Notes under the pieces: generated by a model
The model's database searches: none
Told to the model about the DNA's origin: nothing
The model's input: only the letters and a program-made list of their open reading frames with translations
Assembly: GCA_025642065.1 (NCBI GenBank)
Contig: JAODUP010001147.1
Location: 41,001 to 105,000, forward strand
DNA: 64,000 nt
Source: Paralvinella palmiformis
Lineage: Eukaryota > Annelida > Polychaeta > Terebellida > Alvinellidae
Reading direction: 5' to 3'
Made by a program: the position numbers and the translations under genes
Shown here: positions 1-11,699 of the stretch, one piece after another
How the letters are laid out: the number at the start of each line of letters is the position of its first letter
Numbering within the stretch: position 1 is the first letter of the stretch

Positions 1-1930
1 ATCCTTGTCCAGGTAATAAGTGGGTCTGATATATCATTACGTAGCAATACATTTTAATATGAACAGATAAAGCCAACCTGAATTACAAAGCATAAGCACA
101 ACTAATACAATTTTTATCTGAGTAATATTATGCATTATTGCGGGTTTCTGCTAGTTATTATATACATATTTTGTACACCTTTCTGAGTTGAAGAATCATT
201 TTATCAGTCTCATCTTTGTAATCTACTAAATCCTGTATTAACCTATCAATATACAGTATTATATTCCGCCTGTAGTAATACAGATAGGAACATATTGACT
301 AGTGGCATTTTTGTTTAATAGTCATATGTAAAAAATAAATATCCTCTCATCTCAAATAATTATGTATGTATTTTTATCTGGAATCTATGACGCACGGACA
401 AGTTCTTGAGTAATACTACTAAATTAAGATAGCACATACATTTTTAGTTATTTCTAATCATAAATACAAAAAAAAGCTTTTGTCGATTTTAAGGTATTTG
501 TAACACCACAGCGTAGATGGTAATATGTAAATTTTTAGATGATCTGTTTACATTTCAGAGTTAAATAGTAAGGAACGCAAAATTAACGTCTGACATTACG
601 TTACCTGACATCGGCCCGATTATTAAATTGCTTCTATTTTCAGGTATAACTGACTAATTATAGCCTCATAATTTTATGATATATTAAATTTTTCACTACA
701 CGGCTAATATAAGGGATGGGCAGATAATCAAAAGACGCTTTAATTAGAGTTGTTAATTATGTTTTTAGTTCATGATAAGTAACATAATATCAATAATAAT
801 ACATGCCTGGGGCATACTAAAATTACATATTAGAAAAACCAACAGACCATAATTTTAAAGGTATTATCCAGTTACTTTATCCAGTTAATCCCATAAACAA
901 ATACATGTTTAAACGCTACTTATTCCTGTAGTTATATTATTGCCTACGATATTATGACTGTATGCTACAGTTGTACCGAACAAACTGTAATTAGTATCAT
1001 ACGGTCTTTAAAACAAATAAATTTGGATAAAGGTTCCATTCGAGGACATTTTGTTTCCAGTGGATAACACATGTTAACTGTTTGCGAACTTTACACAAAC
1101 GCACACACATGCACACACACGCACACACAAAGACACACACACACACACACACACACAGAGAGAGACTCTCACACACATACGCACATACGCACACGCACAC
1201 ACACACTTAATAAAACTAATGAAGAGGTATATTTATGTTGTTGAATATTGTTCAGAATGAAGTGAATGAATGATTGGAGATCTGATAATAAATCGAAAAG
1301 ACGGGGTATCGAATTTATTTTCAATGCCCTTGGAGAGGGGGGGGGGGTACGTTTGGCCGTTACGATTTGTATCTGACATTTGAATATACATATAAACTAT
1401 ATGATATTAATCAATCTCATAGTTATGTATTTAGGAAATCTGTCAAATAATATTATATTAAACACGTCTAGACCAGATATTTTATTACTGGTTTAGATTA
1501 TTCAATGCACATTGCTTAATTTTGAAAAAATTGTTATAAATCAGTATTCTTACGTCTGTAGTTAAGGACTGATTAAAGAAATACTGAATATTTAAGGAGG
1601 AAATCTGCAGTTTTAGTCAATTCTTTTTAGGTAAACATAATAGATAGTTTATAGATGCAAGAACACTAATTTTCCAGGTATAAAAGTCAGCGGATGGTTT
1701 TTGAAGACCTGACCTCAAAGGGAAAATGGATTTAAAACGTCAAAAGCTGAATAAAATAGAAAAAGAAGGAGAATAAAGCCAGGAAATACTAAGGCTTTAG
1801 TGTATAGACGGAAGTTGGCAATAATAGTATAAGTTAAATCTTTTATTAAAACAAATACGATTGAAATAGAATATATAATTGGCCTAATTGCTGTATCTGT
1901 TTTACTGAAGTTGACATATCTAATCCACCA
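1..1930. other. AT-rich non-coding stretch
   Basis: No reading frame with coding character, no RNA gene and no recognisable transposon was seen. The only ordered feature is the (AC)n tract listed separately. A short G homopolymer lies near 1335-1347. The open frames here are short, AT-driven and lack family motifs. Confidence 0.6.
1096..1205. repeat. Interrupted (AC)n microsatellite
   Basis: About 110 bp of AC dinucleotides with scattered G and T interruptions and a short AG stretch near 1157-1166. The Cys/Val-rich minus-strand frame across it is a simple-repeat translation, not a protein. Confidence 0.95.
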
Positions 1931-2110
1931 AGACACTATCATTTACAGAATCTCATTTTCCGAATGAGCTTAGAAGAGTTAAGTAACTGTCATAGATGCA
2001 CCGACACCAGTTACTTATCAACAAAATGATAAGTGTCCACTGTCCAGAGTAATGATGTCTAACAATGATGGTTTATCATACTTGTAGTGATAATCTTGGT
2101 TCAATAACAG
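1931..2110. repeat. Short diverged copy of part of block Z
   Basis: The words ATTTACAGAATCTCATTTT and CCACTGTCCAGAGTAATGA recur in the same order near 44.61-44.76 kb and 54.39-54.55 kb, where block Z reads ATTTACAGAATGT and later CACTGTCCAGA. The match is patchy, so this is an old partial copy. Confidence 0.45.
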
Positions 2111-2459
2111 CATAAAAATAACCATTGTCATTACTTTTAAAGGTCACACAAAAAGGTTTCCCTAATTAGTCGAAATTTGAGTGTTATATATTAAAATCAA
2201 TTTCAATCAGACATATTTATTTTTTTCCTGAAAATAAAGTTTCAGTGGTTTTATATCTTGTTTGCTAGCATCTCATATGGCCGAAACTTTAATTGAGATC
2301 CCAAACACTTTACGTGGTCGTCTTTAACCTGTGTTACGTATTCCATATTGTCTTTATTAAACATACAACATGGTGTATTCTGTCGCATACAATTGTGCAA
2401 CGAAACATACATAAAATCCCAACTGCGCTTGAAAACGTGATACAATTAAATACCAATTG

Positions 2460-2590
2460 AACCGACGGAATGTACATCAGACTTACCTGATGGCAAAACG
2501 TCTATACCGGTTAGCTGCCGTACTCTAACAAAACTTACCAGTATATATGGAATATTGTTGGACCTCGTTCGGCCTCATATCCGCGATGAT
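2460..2590 (+). repeat. Diverged repeat, paired with 15,098-15,222
   Basis: Both places share GAATGTACATCAGACTTAC followed by TGATG, then AA(A)TGTCTATRCCG and a downstream TATATGAAATA/TATATGGAATA word in the same order. The repeat is non-coding and of unknown type. Confidence 0.6.
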
Positions 2591-2689
2591 ACATATAGTC
2601 TATGTCAAAACATCTCAACAGGTGGACGTAATATTAGAAGGCAATAATATAGTTATGAATGGTTGGCTATAAATTATCTTTATGCAATA

Positions 2690-3400
2690 AAAAGGAAATG
2701 TCAAAATTAATGTGACCTGTTAACGCCTTTATTATGCTGCATGTTTTATTTATATAAACTCACATCCGATTGCTGATGCTCGAACTGTTCAGATATTAAT
2801 TCTGTAGTTGTGTTGTTTAATTCTATTATCACACCTCTCACTCACATTTCATGTTATCATTTGCCTTCGTAACCTGATTGTTTCATTTATCGTTAATATC
2901 ACCAACTTACACAATGTGGTATATCATGTCTTTGCATTTATTGGCAATTTAATGCCAACTGGATGCTATAAAGTGATATAATTTCACATCTATTCTTATC
3001 ATATTTAATAATGTAGGACCTGTTATTAAATTTTAGCAGTTTGCATATAAACGTATAGATTGAACCATTGTGTATTCTATGCGTTCATTTCAGGCAGCTT
3101 AAATAATACGTCAACAAAGAGATGCATTATATGAACAACAATTAAAATCCACGAAAATAAAGAGCCGTTAGCTTAAACCTAACAGCACCTAAATAACTCC
3201 TATAATTGTAAAAATAATTGTTTTCTCATCTTTATTAATGAACTTGAATAATTATTGTTGTTACAAGAACCGTAAACGTGATACATCGATTCCAGAAGTT
3301 CTGTTGTTGGCAACAACAGACTATTTCTGGAAACAGTATAAAGATCAATATATCGCAATTACAATGATTAATTTTCTTGGTCAGATTCTCGGCGTCAGCA
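2690..3400 (+). repeat. Segmental block Wa, copy 1
   Basis: Collinear with 17,580-18,345. Shared landmarks in order: CTGTTAACGCC then TTATGC.GCATG, TATAAACT, GTAGT.GTGTT, ATCATTTGC, ACACATCT-like text, TTTCAGGCAGCT, and at the end AAAGATCAATAT followed by GTGATTAATTT/ATGATTAATTT. Length is preserved to within a few tens of bases. No reading frame is shared, so this is a non-coding duplicated segment. Its head also resembles 25,890-25,970. Confidence 0.75.
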
Positions 3401-3503
3401 GGGGAACATGACACTACCAATCACCTACTCGTTAGTCTTATTTCTCTCTCCACTACCGAGATTTATCGCTTCTATACTGACAAATATATATTCTTCCCTC
3501 CTG

Positions 3504-3505
<2 letters not shown>

Positions 3506-3542
<37 letters not shown>

Positions 3543-3556
3543 CTCTCTCTCTCACC
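3506..3556. repeat. (CA)n-(TA)n-(CT)n compound microsatellite
   Basis: Consecutive CA, TA and CT dinucleotide tracts directly upstream of the SINE at 3565. The CT tract runs into the SINE target-site duplication. Confidence 0.95.
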
Positions 3557-3778
3557 CTGTTTGTGGGCGCCTCTGTGGTCTAGCGGTAGCGTGCTGGACC
3601 ACAGATCACTACCACCCGTGTTCGAATCCCGGCGTGGGCATATCTGAAGGTTGTTTCGTCTTTCAGTTCGTCTCATGACCTTTGGAGGTCGCTCGGCCCA
3701 TTTAGCCTACCAAGTGCACAAAAGTGGCGATACAACATCAATCATCATCAATCATCATCATCATCTCACCCTCTTTGT
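3550..3778 (+). mobile_element. tRNA-derived SINE, full length, with target-site duplication
   Basis: A tRNA-like head starts near 3565. An RNA polymerase III A box (TGGTCTAGCGG) lies at 3576-3586 and a B box (GTTCGAATCCC) at 3620-3630, with tRNA-like spacing. A body of about 100 bp ends in GGCCCATTTAGCCTACCAAG and a tail of (ATC)n units at about 3738-3763. The flanks 3550-3564 and 3764-3778 match at 14 of 15 positions, which is a target-site duplication. Retrotransposition by a LINE that primes on a microsatellite tail rather than poly(A) is inferred from family precedent. At least four further pieces of this family occur at 7.0, 53.4, 53.6 and 56.2 kb. Confidence 0.9.
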
Positions 3779-3921
3779 AAGTGAGAGAAGAAATTGGTAT
3801 GGGGTTATCTCATGAGGATAATGATGATGATTATTATTAAGATGATGATAATGTTGATGATAGGATATTTGAAAGCTTTTTTCGTAATATGTTATATAAG
3901 GTTATAATAAACATGGTTCGT

Positions 3922-3980
3922 ATGAGTTATATGAGTTATATGAGTTATACGAGTTATATGAGTTATATGAGTTATATGAG
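3922..3980. repeat. 9-bp tandem repeat (ATGAGTTAT)n
   Basis: About 6.5 copies of a 9-bp unit with a single T-to-C change in the fourth copy. This is a minisatellite with no evident function. Confidence 0.9.
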
Positions 3981-4067
3981 TCCACGTAAATAAAACTAGA
4001 TTTAAATGACTCCAGTTAAGTTTGTCTACTTCGTCAATCATATTTTATTACTAAATAATATTCCAGT

Positions 4068-4190
4068 TTGTTCGCGTCTGTGTATATATACGTATGTGTG
4101 TTAGTGTATCAGTGTCGGTGTGCGTGGGTGTTTGTGCGTCTGTGTGTGTGCGTGGGTGTTTGTGTGTCTGTGCGTGTGTGTGGGGGGGAT
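4068..4190. repeat. Interrupted TG-rich simple repeat
   Basis: Irregular (TG)n with GC interruptions, ending in a run of G at about 4180-4188. The reading frame across it is a simple-repeat artefact. Confidence 0.85.
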
Positions 4191-4659
4191 TCTACAGCTG
4201 TTGTTGATTATATTGAGGATATTTCATTCCCGTTAAATGGAATTAGTAATCAATACGTAACAGTGGAAGTGATATACTCATTAAATTTAGTAAAGTATTG
4301 AATACTTAACTGTGATTGGCTAAACATTAAGAATACTTTTTTCAGTTCTCAGTTATTTGCAGCTTACAGCAAAATGTATACCAGAATACATAATTGTTAA
4401 ATAAGTTTGAATCAGAATTTATATCATGTTGATGTTATAACTATTCGTTGATTTTATTCTAATTGTTCATATTAATCGTCGTCTTCACCAGAATAGCAAC
4501 ATTTATTAAATATTCACAACAAACTAATTAGAAAATCGTATTAATATATTTTTCAATCACTAAGTTAGAATGAAAGTTAACTGAATGGAAACTCAAAAAG
4601 AAAAATATCCAATTTTCAAAACGATGTCTACAGATCCTAAATAATAACGCCCGTATATT

Positions 4660-5310
4660 TGTAAACATCAACAAAAACAGGAAACAATCGTCGATAGGTA
4701 ACGATCAACAGAGATGTATGGGTATCAGAGAACAGGTTAGGTGAGTTAAAGCTGAAATAATCTATGACAAATAATAAATATTACTTTAGTATTATCTCAT
4801 ATAATATATTAGACTGTGGTCAGGTGAGAGCTGGCTCCTATAACAATTACTTGTTGTGAATAGAAGGAACAATAATCGAATAAATGAAGAGTTGATGATG
4901 ATGACTGTTATGTAATGATAAACTTGTGTAACTTAGCATAACCTGTGTTACTGACGGTATATCATTCTGTTACGGTACACCAATAAAAGATATACATTGG
5001 CGTATCCGTTTCCATAGATGCTCTTCGCCGAAGCACAATTGACACTGAATCCTAATCCAGCAATACTGTTCTAAACGTTTTACAATATCATTATGAATAA
5101 GGGTCTTCAATGGGTTTATTTTGACCTTTATATCTCCTACTTACGATCCTGTAGGATCCGTGGACCGCTTGTCTGTTAAAGAGACATAAGCCATTGCAGT
5201 CCAGTTAGTCGAAACTATCTATTGATGACTCAATCGGTGAATACCAAAGACTATTCTGGAGTTTACGGAGTAGATTAAACTCTATCACTGTGCACCACTG
5301 AAAAACATAC
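4660..5310 (+). repeat. Weak, diverged copy of block V
   Basis: Words shared in order with the better V copies: AACAAAAACAG and CGTCGATA near 4670-4695, TTAGGTGAGTTAA at 4737, and TTGTTGTGAATAGAAGGAAC at about 4852, which recurs as TTGTTGTGAATAAAAGGAAC near 6219 and in altered form at 28,660. It is old and rearranged, and its borders are uncertain. Confidence 0.4.
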
Positions 5311-6640
5311 CCCACAAGTAAGATTAATACTCAGCGCTAGAAAAGACTTTCTCTAAAATCAAATACCTCAATATCAAATTGATATTGGAGAATTTTCTTA
5401 AAAGAAAATTAATCCACTTATTCTTCTGTATTTAGTTTGATAATGTGACTTTCTGATTATAATTATGTTTTATTACTCAACCTGAGCTAATTTGTTATGC
5501 ATTTTGTTTAATCTCATATTGATCTAAATAGATGAAAATCATTTTATTTCCCCTTTTCAACAAATAACACCGTATTTGAATCATAATAGGTAGTCAGCTT
5601 TTATACCCGCGCTCCAGGTTAATCATGCTACGGCACAATATTTCTATCAATGAGGCATGAAGTCTCGGTTTGGCCACCAAGAAATGAAAGTTTCTTTAAA
5701 GACGATGGTTTTTAAATTGTCTAATGGGTTAACAAGCAAATGAAAATAACTGCTTTACATAGTTAGAGGACATCTCAAGATCTACAATGGAGTCTTATTG
5801 TATAATGTAGATGGAGCACGTACTAACGTGTACTAACAAATGCAAGGATGAGTAAGGATATTTTCTGTTTGGAGAATTGTTTAGACAAAAAGAGAAAACG
5901 ATGTGTTCAGTCTCATATTAAAATGATCTTAGCTTCTGTTTTCGTTATTTTCACGCGTATGCGTTGAGATGTGTACAAGTGTAACTGTTATTTCTTGCTT
6001 GGGTATACAAAGCAATTCTATAATATCGTCTGTTTATCTAGTGTTCTAGAGCCGTAATCGGGAAAGGAGAGAGAAAAAGACAAGAACATATTCTGTTTAT
6101 TAAGACTACTATCATCACATTTAGTTATTACAGAATAAGTAGAATTCTATGATAAACAAAATCTGTTATAGCTATATTACTTCAGGCAGTCACATCGTGG
6201 GCTATGCAATATAATTATTGTTGTGAATAAAAGGAACAATAATGTCTATCAATGTAAACAAATATAGTAGATCTAAAGATAATGATTAAAAAGATTAATT
6301 TCATGTTAACGGATATTATAGGAACAATAAACCTAAACTAGTGTGTATATGTGAAGGACAGCAAAAGTGTAATATCTTATTATTTTCTGAAACCTTTCCC
6401 AAAAAGTACGAGATGCTGAGAACGTCAAGAGAGGTCAGACTATAGCATGTAGCCTTGTGATGACAACTGTTATTAAACATAACTAGTCTAGATCATATGA
6501 AGTAAGGATTTTATATATTATTACAGTAAGTGTTATAACCTGTGTTTTGCTTTAATTCAAGACTATTTTATATTGAAATATTTAGGTAGTTAGAGTTAAT
6601 GATAATAGTTTTTAATATGTCAAGTTTTTAATCTGTCAAG
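5311..6640. other. AT-rich non-coding stretch
   Basis: No coding frame or transposon was recognised. The only shared motif found is the GTTGTGAATAAAAGGAAC word near 6221, also present in V-like sequence at 4.85 kb. Confidence 0.5.
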
Positions 6641-7440
6641 CATCTGTCAAGCAAAACCAATAGTTATTTTAGCAAATAATTAATGCTGGTGTTTTTACGG
6701 ATTTGACATAATATCCAGAAGCCATGTAGATAATATTGGTTTAAACATAATCCGGGCTCAGAAGATTTCAATTCATCTATAACTGAATAACAGGCATAGA
6801 ACATCTTGAAGTCTGCTAAGTCTGATTCACTGACATGATCTAGTGCTAAATACATCTGTGTGATACTATAATAGACCGGGTATTTGACAGCATTTCCCAT
6901 AATTTATGTAAATTAATTGAGTTTATAGCCAGACGTTTAAAGAGCATTGCCCTAATTGCAGTTACCTTTCACACTACAACAATCTAATGAATCCACTCTT
7001 GAATTAACGATGATGATGATTATGATGATTGGTATTTTACGGCCACGTTTGTGCACATAGTAGGCTAAATGGGCCGAGCGACCTCCAAAGGTAATGAAGC
7101 GAAGTCAAAGATGAAACAACCTTCAGATATGCCTACACCGAGACTCTAACAGGTGTGGTAGTGAATTAACGAATTCCGTGATTCACTTATTACCGCTTGT
7201 GAATATCTGTTCAGGTTACGTTAATAAATACAGGCGTATACACGAAAATATATCCCGTGCACTAATAACTTATTTAATTTTTTGTCCCACATGACAAAAA
7301 CATAACACACATTTTCTTCGATGTCGCTTTATGACATTAGCCTTGTGTGGTTACTGGCGTTGACAAATATATTCTACCATCATTTAATGAAAGTCATCTT
7401 ATTTATCAATTCATCTATGAGTCATAATATATTCTAGCCC
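6640..7440 (+). repeat. Segmental block U, copy 1 (interrupted by a SINE)
   Basis: Collinear with 19,300-19,930. Shared landmarks: CAATAGTTATTTT, ATCTAGTG.TAAATA, GTGATACTA.AAT, TATTTGACAG, then TTGCA.TTACC and CACTRC.ACAATCTRATGAA. The 7,011-7,161 SINE is absent from the other copy, so the segmental duplication predates that insertion. The 78-codon minus-strand frame here is not preserved in the second copy and is not called as a gene. Confidence 0.75.
7000..7172 (-). mobile_element. 5'-truncated tRNA-derived SINE with 11-bp target-site duplication
   Basis: Minus-strand copy of the SINE at 3.57 kb. The (GAT)n tail lies on the left, followed by the conserved TAGGCTAAATGGGCC core (reverse of GGCCCATTTAGCCTA) and a mutated B-box region near 7138-7150. 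The A-box end is missing. TGAATTAACGA occurs exactly at 7000-7010 and 7162-7172, giving a perfect 11-bp target-site duplication; the SINE body is 7011-7161. The second copy of block U has an empty site at the matching position. Confidence 0.9.
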
Positions 7441-7499
7441 CTAATTATTCACCACAGAATCCAATCACAATGGAATATTATCAAAATAAAGGCCTACTT

Positions 7500-9030
7500 T
7501 GCAAGGAGCATCTCTACAATTCCTAAGGTTTGCAATATAATAAGAGATAGCATCGAGAGTGTGACTGGTGTTTTATAAAGCTTTCCAAATGCTACTTTCG
7601 ATCCTCACTAAGTCCCTCTTCGGCGGGCCAGACTGAAAGCACGACATCAACAAGATATTAGTTAGAGTCAATACTTAGACTGTCTGCGTTGAGTTGACTC
7701 GATTTAAAGCCCGAAAGTGTTGCGCATTTTTCGGCAGCATTTTCTGTAATTAATCAAATTCAGATCATGTTATTGATGCCCGAAGCATTTTGTCTTTAGA
7801 TCTGTTTTATTTATATGTTATCATTCTTGGCCAACATACATCATACAATCATTTATATTTCTAATGCATTTATTGCGCATTTAGTCTTAAATCTTTGACA
7901 ATTATTGTTAACCGAATGTCATAACAACAGGAGATATCGTGTACTTGAATGAGAACGAATATGAACATTTAGTACAAATTTAGTAATAAGACAAAGGATA
8001 GGAAGACTTAATAATACCCAACTGTTCCTATTTAATTATGTGTGAGCTGTACTGGTATATTTTCTTACAGGTAGAATCACGATAATTAACTGAAGCATTT
8101 CTAAATCTGATCTACATATTAAGCAGTTACATTATTATGACGTTTAAGATGGTCTTTGTTTTGTGTATTTCGAATTAGAATATTGACAACATTGTTGAAA
8201 TGAGCAGAAATGTACCATTGCATGTCTACGTTCTGATTACAAATTTAAAGCAGGAAAAGTACTTATTAAAACTTCATTAGTTTATCATAAAAGGAAACTC
8301 TCCATGTACATGTATCTTGACGTGTTGTAGAAATTGGAAAATAACTTTAATTTGGCAATGATGTAACATGAAGCCTACTTATGTGGAAAATATTGATTTA
8401 ACATTTGTTGTTATATCCCATTTGATTATGAATTTAAACATTAATCGTTGTTACAAGAATCTAAAACCATTAAATCTAGATTCAACCATTAATGGTCTGA
8501 TATCTTCCAATTACCATCAAATATTTAAATCCTATATTCTGTCGTCACTTGTGTTAGTTGACGCAACACCAGGATAGAAGGACGTCAACCTTCCTACATT
8601 TATTGGCTCTTTGCCGCTAGGTTATGTTTATATCGTGAGTTATAATTCTCTCCGACCCCCCCCCCCCCTTCACCTCCTTTCCCGATGACAGCAGCCAGTC
8701 TTGGTTCATTTAATAATCGCTTGAAGAACTCGAATAGGACAATAATGATGCTGCTGATGATAAGCACATTGGTAATTTGTTAAGAGATTATTTGTTATGA
8801 GAGAGCGAGATGGGTGGAACAGAGTATGCGCGTGTGCGTATGTGTGCGTGTGTATATATAGGCATGTATGTATGTGTGTATATGTGTGTGTGTTCCCGGC
8901 GCGCGCTCGCGCGTCGAACTATATTCTGCCCAAATATTTCCTGAGTAGAATTCATTCATGCATAACTTTTTACTTATGATTCCATGTTGTAGATAACACA
9001 TATAATTTGTCATTAGATTAATCAACGCTT
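7500..9030 (+). repeat. Segmental block Wb, copy 1
   Basis: Collinear with 25,590-27,650. Shared landmarks: GTGTGACTGGTGTTTTATAAA, GTCCCTCTTCGGCG, CGCATTTAGTCTTAAATCTT, GTGTTAGTTGACGC, TATTGGCTCTTTGCCG, a poly-C run (8657-8668) and GCCCAAATAT. A reverse-complement piece lies at 36.25-36.85 kb. The (GT)n around 8820-8892 corresponds to the (GT)n at 27.52 kb. It is non-coding. Confidence 0.8.
8820..8912. repeat. Interrupted (GT)n and (GC)n simple repeat
   Basis: GTGTGCGTATGTGTG-type text followed by a short CG-rich stretch (GCGCGCGCTCGCGCG) at about 8898-8912. The frames across it are low-complexity. Confidence 0.85.
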
Positions 9031-9233
9031 ACTAATTAACTAGAAGTATTTCTATGAAGTAGATTTAGTAATAGTTAATTATATTAATACATTTAGATAA
9101 GCCGTATATCCGTTTCGGTTACGTGGTTCTTAAAGCATTACTACTATAATTTATAGTGATGTTGTTATTTCGGTATATATTATTTTTGTTTGTACAGTTA
9201 TATATACCCCTTTTCTCGGACGATATCAGCAAA

Positions 9234-9346
9234 TAAATCAGACAACATAGTCTAGTCAATACCATAGATTAACTTAACATACTTTAATCAAAAGAACAAA
9301 AACAGTCAACAAACGTCGATAAAAGGGGACTGCATACAAATTAATA
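9234..9346 (+). repeat. Ultra-similar island of block V, copy 1
   Basis: 113 bp aligned without gaps to 28,258-28,370 with 3 mismatches (two adjacent near 9293-9294 and one near 9306). Flanking V sequence is visibly more diverged and carries indels. No open frame spans the island. A 5-bp CAGTC/GACTG inverted repeat is inside. Its function is unknown; recent gene conversion is an alternative to constraint. Confidence 0.85.
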
Positions 9347-9760
9347 CTATATGAGGTTAACCAAGGTTTTTGTTATCACGTGATTGTCAAGAATGGAGTA
9401 GTTGATGTTGATAGAGTGATTAAGGACTTAGTCTGGAAAATCAACGCAGTAAACAGACAGATAAATACGGGATCCATTTATGATTGTTCACACTGAGTAC
9501 TAACAACATTTGGATGTTGAATCGATAATTGGGTAGGTGTAGCTAGGTGAGTTAAGGATAATAACACCCGCTAGAGCTAATGAATACAACTATGACGTTG
9601 TGTGAGATGATAAGCCTATTATAGAGACATACACCAATAATCCAATCGAGTACTTATCTATGGCTGACTTAATCAAGGAGCACCAAAGACTCCTTTATAT
9701 ATTTACTCTATTACTAACTACCACATAATCATTATATATCACAAGTTTATTGGGTGAAGG
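9347..9760 (+). repeat. Rest of segmental block V, copy 2
   Basis: Continues collinear with 28,371-28,690, sharing CACGTGATTGTCA.GAATGGA, GATGTTGAT.GAGTGATTAA, ACGGGATCCATTTAT and ACTAACAACATTTGGATGTTG. A third copy (57,025-57,216) shares TGATTGTCATGAATGGA and GGTCCATTTATAACTG. It is non-coding. Confidence 0.75.
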
Positions 9761-11230
9761 ACAAAACCGTTTATAGTCAGTGCCAGATCCCACTCAATCA
9801 TATTTTGTCTGTTTATGAGACTCTGTGAACTTAATTATATTTTAATTTCTCCAATCGTAATATTTTCTTTTCTTTTTTGTTTAAATTTTTAACTCAAAAC
9901 CGAAATCTTCATGAGAGACGACATCTTCGAGAACTGAGTAGATGCCAAACAAACGGTTTATTGGAACTGGTTTATGTTATTAGGGAAGCATTGACGATAG
10001 GTAATGGAATCAAACTGAATGGTGTGAATGGGGTCCTCAATTTAGATTAGGGCATGTATTAATATGTAAAGGCATATTTCGGTTAACACATAACAGAAAA
10101 GAAGGATGAAGGCCTTTTTGCTCCATTAATTGGACTGCTAATTATCATAATGAAATTAGGTTTAATTCTGTTTTAATGGGGTTTTTTTTTGGCGTGCTAA
10201 TTGGTATTTTGCGTGTATACTTGCCTTTCTACTTGTATATCTAGAGATACACGCATTATGTATTATAACTTTTATCATTCTTTTTATTTTGATTACAAAA
10301 AACAACTTGATACGTGTAAACATTTTCATGGTCAATAAACCTTTTGATATTAAAAATTATGAAATCAAAATATAATATATGACGGTAGTGTATAAAGAAA
10401 ATGAACTTAATACAAAACAAACTTTTTTTCATCCTCATGGTTATATCATGAAGACATGTGAAATTATATCAGGGAGAACATAAACATGGTCATTTCAATT
10501 AAAATGCGCATTTTCTTCTAATTAATTAACATTATTTTGGGTAGTATAATAAGAGGCCTCACTTCCTATCTAATCATACTGAGCGGGGAAGCCACAATTA
10601 TGTGAGAAATACATTCTTCTGGAAGACTAGATAGAGCACAGACTTATATATTAAGTGGATTGGTTACCTAGTATGTTGTGGTTATGAATAAAAGCACAGC
10701 TTGTACTTTTAGAAATTGATATGTTTGGCTTTAGATTGTGTATACAAAGATTATAACGAATTGTAGAGCAAGCATTTTGAATTTATAAAATAAAATAAAT
10801 ATCAGATTTCTTTGCTTTGTTTGTTTTCCTTATATAATACGTATTTATGAGTATATATATCTTATCTAATACATATTTATGAGTATTTATGTATTATCTA
10901 ATATATATGTTTGAATATATACAGACTTGAAAATAAATATGGAATATAATTTTATTGTTTGTTATTTCTTTAAAAATTTGTTTTTCCAGGAAAGTATCAG
11001 GATATGTGAATTTTATGAATTTATCGATATAATTACCCTATGAGGAATATATTGATGCATTTGAAAGACTATGGGTATTCTGGATCATAGTGAATATAAT
11101 GAAATATGATTATTATTACCAAAATGCTAAGTATACGACATATGGGGCCGTAAAGCAATGCATTAACTAAAGCAGGAATTTGTCAGGAAATCGACTTCAA
11201 ACGATCTGATTATTTCGAGTGTTAAATGAG
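9761..11230. other. AT-rich non-coding stretch
   Basis: No coding frame with recognisable motifs, RNA gene or transposon end was seen. Short repeated words such as TACATATTTATGAGTAT occur near 10.83-10.91 kb. Confidence 0.55.
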
Positions 11231-11310
11231 GCACATGAATCACAGTTCAATTTTTTGGTATGACCCACCACGGACACCGTCGAGCTTGTACTGTCGAGGC
11301 ATCCCGTCAA

Positions 11311-11690
11311 TCAGGGGCCAGGGTTTAAAGGGGAGAGCTTGCCATGCATAAAGATTGCCTGTCGAAAATTCCGCCAAAAGGGAGGCTGGTTGACATTTGC
11401 ATCTATGGTGTGTGTTTTCGACCCAAGTTCTTTGGGATTCAATCCGGAGACACTGCTGGCCATTCCATGTGTTCGTTTCCCTTCAGTTTCCATGAAATTG
11501 ACCACGTGCGAGCTCTGTGAGGCCTGGCGTTGTCATCCTGGTACAGAACATTATACCCAAATGTCAGACGAGCAAATGGCAATAACCTTTCCTCCAGGAT
11601 ATGTAGGTACTGGTACTGATTAGGGTTTTCATCGACGATGTGAAGGTCACATTTTCCACCATGGTGGAAAACACCCATATGGTAACTCCA
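11311..11690 (-). pseudogene. Broken Tc1/mariner-type transposase fragment
   Basis: Minus-strand frame 11,439-11,678 reads VFHHGGKCDLHIV, NQYQYL, LPFARLTFG, then YQDDNARPHRAR and MEWPAVSPD. In the Tc1 branch of the IS630/Tc1/mariner superfamily these correspond to the catalytic core around the second Asp, with SPDLNP(I)E leading to the final Glu. After SPD the frame shifts and continues in 11,311-11,505 as LNPKELG, keeping the Glu position. The N-terminal DNA-binding domain and first catalytic Asp are not found, and I could not define terminal inverted repeats. It is therefore a dead remnant, inactivated by at least one frameshift and truncation. Confidence 0.88.
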
Positions 11691-11699
11691 CTGCCCCCT

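Noticed and set aside
3565..3640. A functional tRNA gene
   Set aside because: A and B boxes are present, but the acceptor and anticodon stems do not form convincingly and the sequence continues into a SINE body with an (ATC)n tail and target-site duplication.
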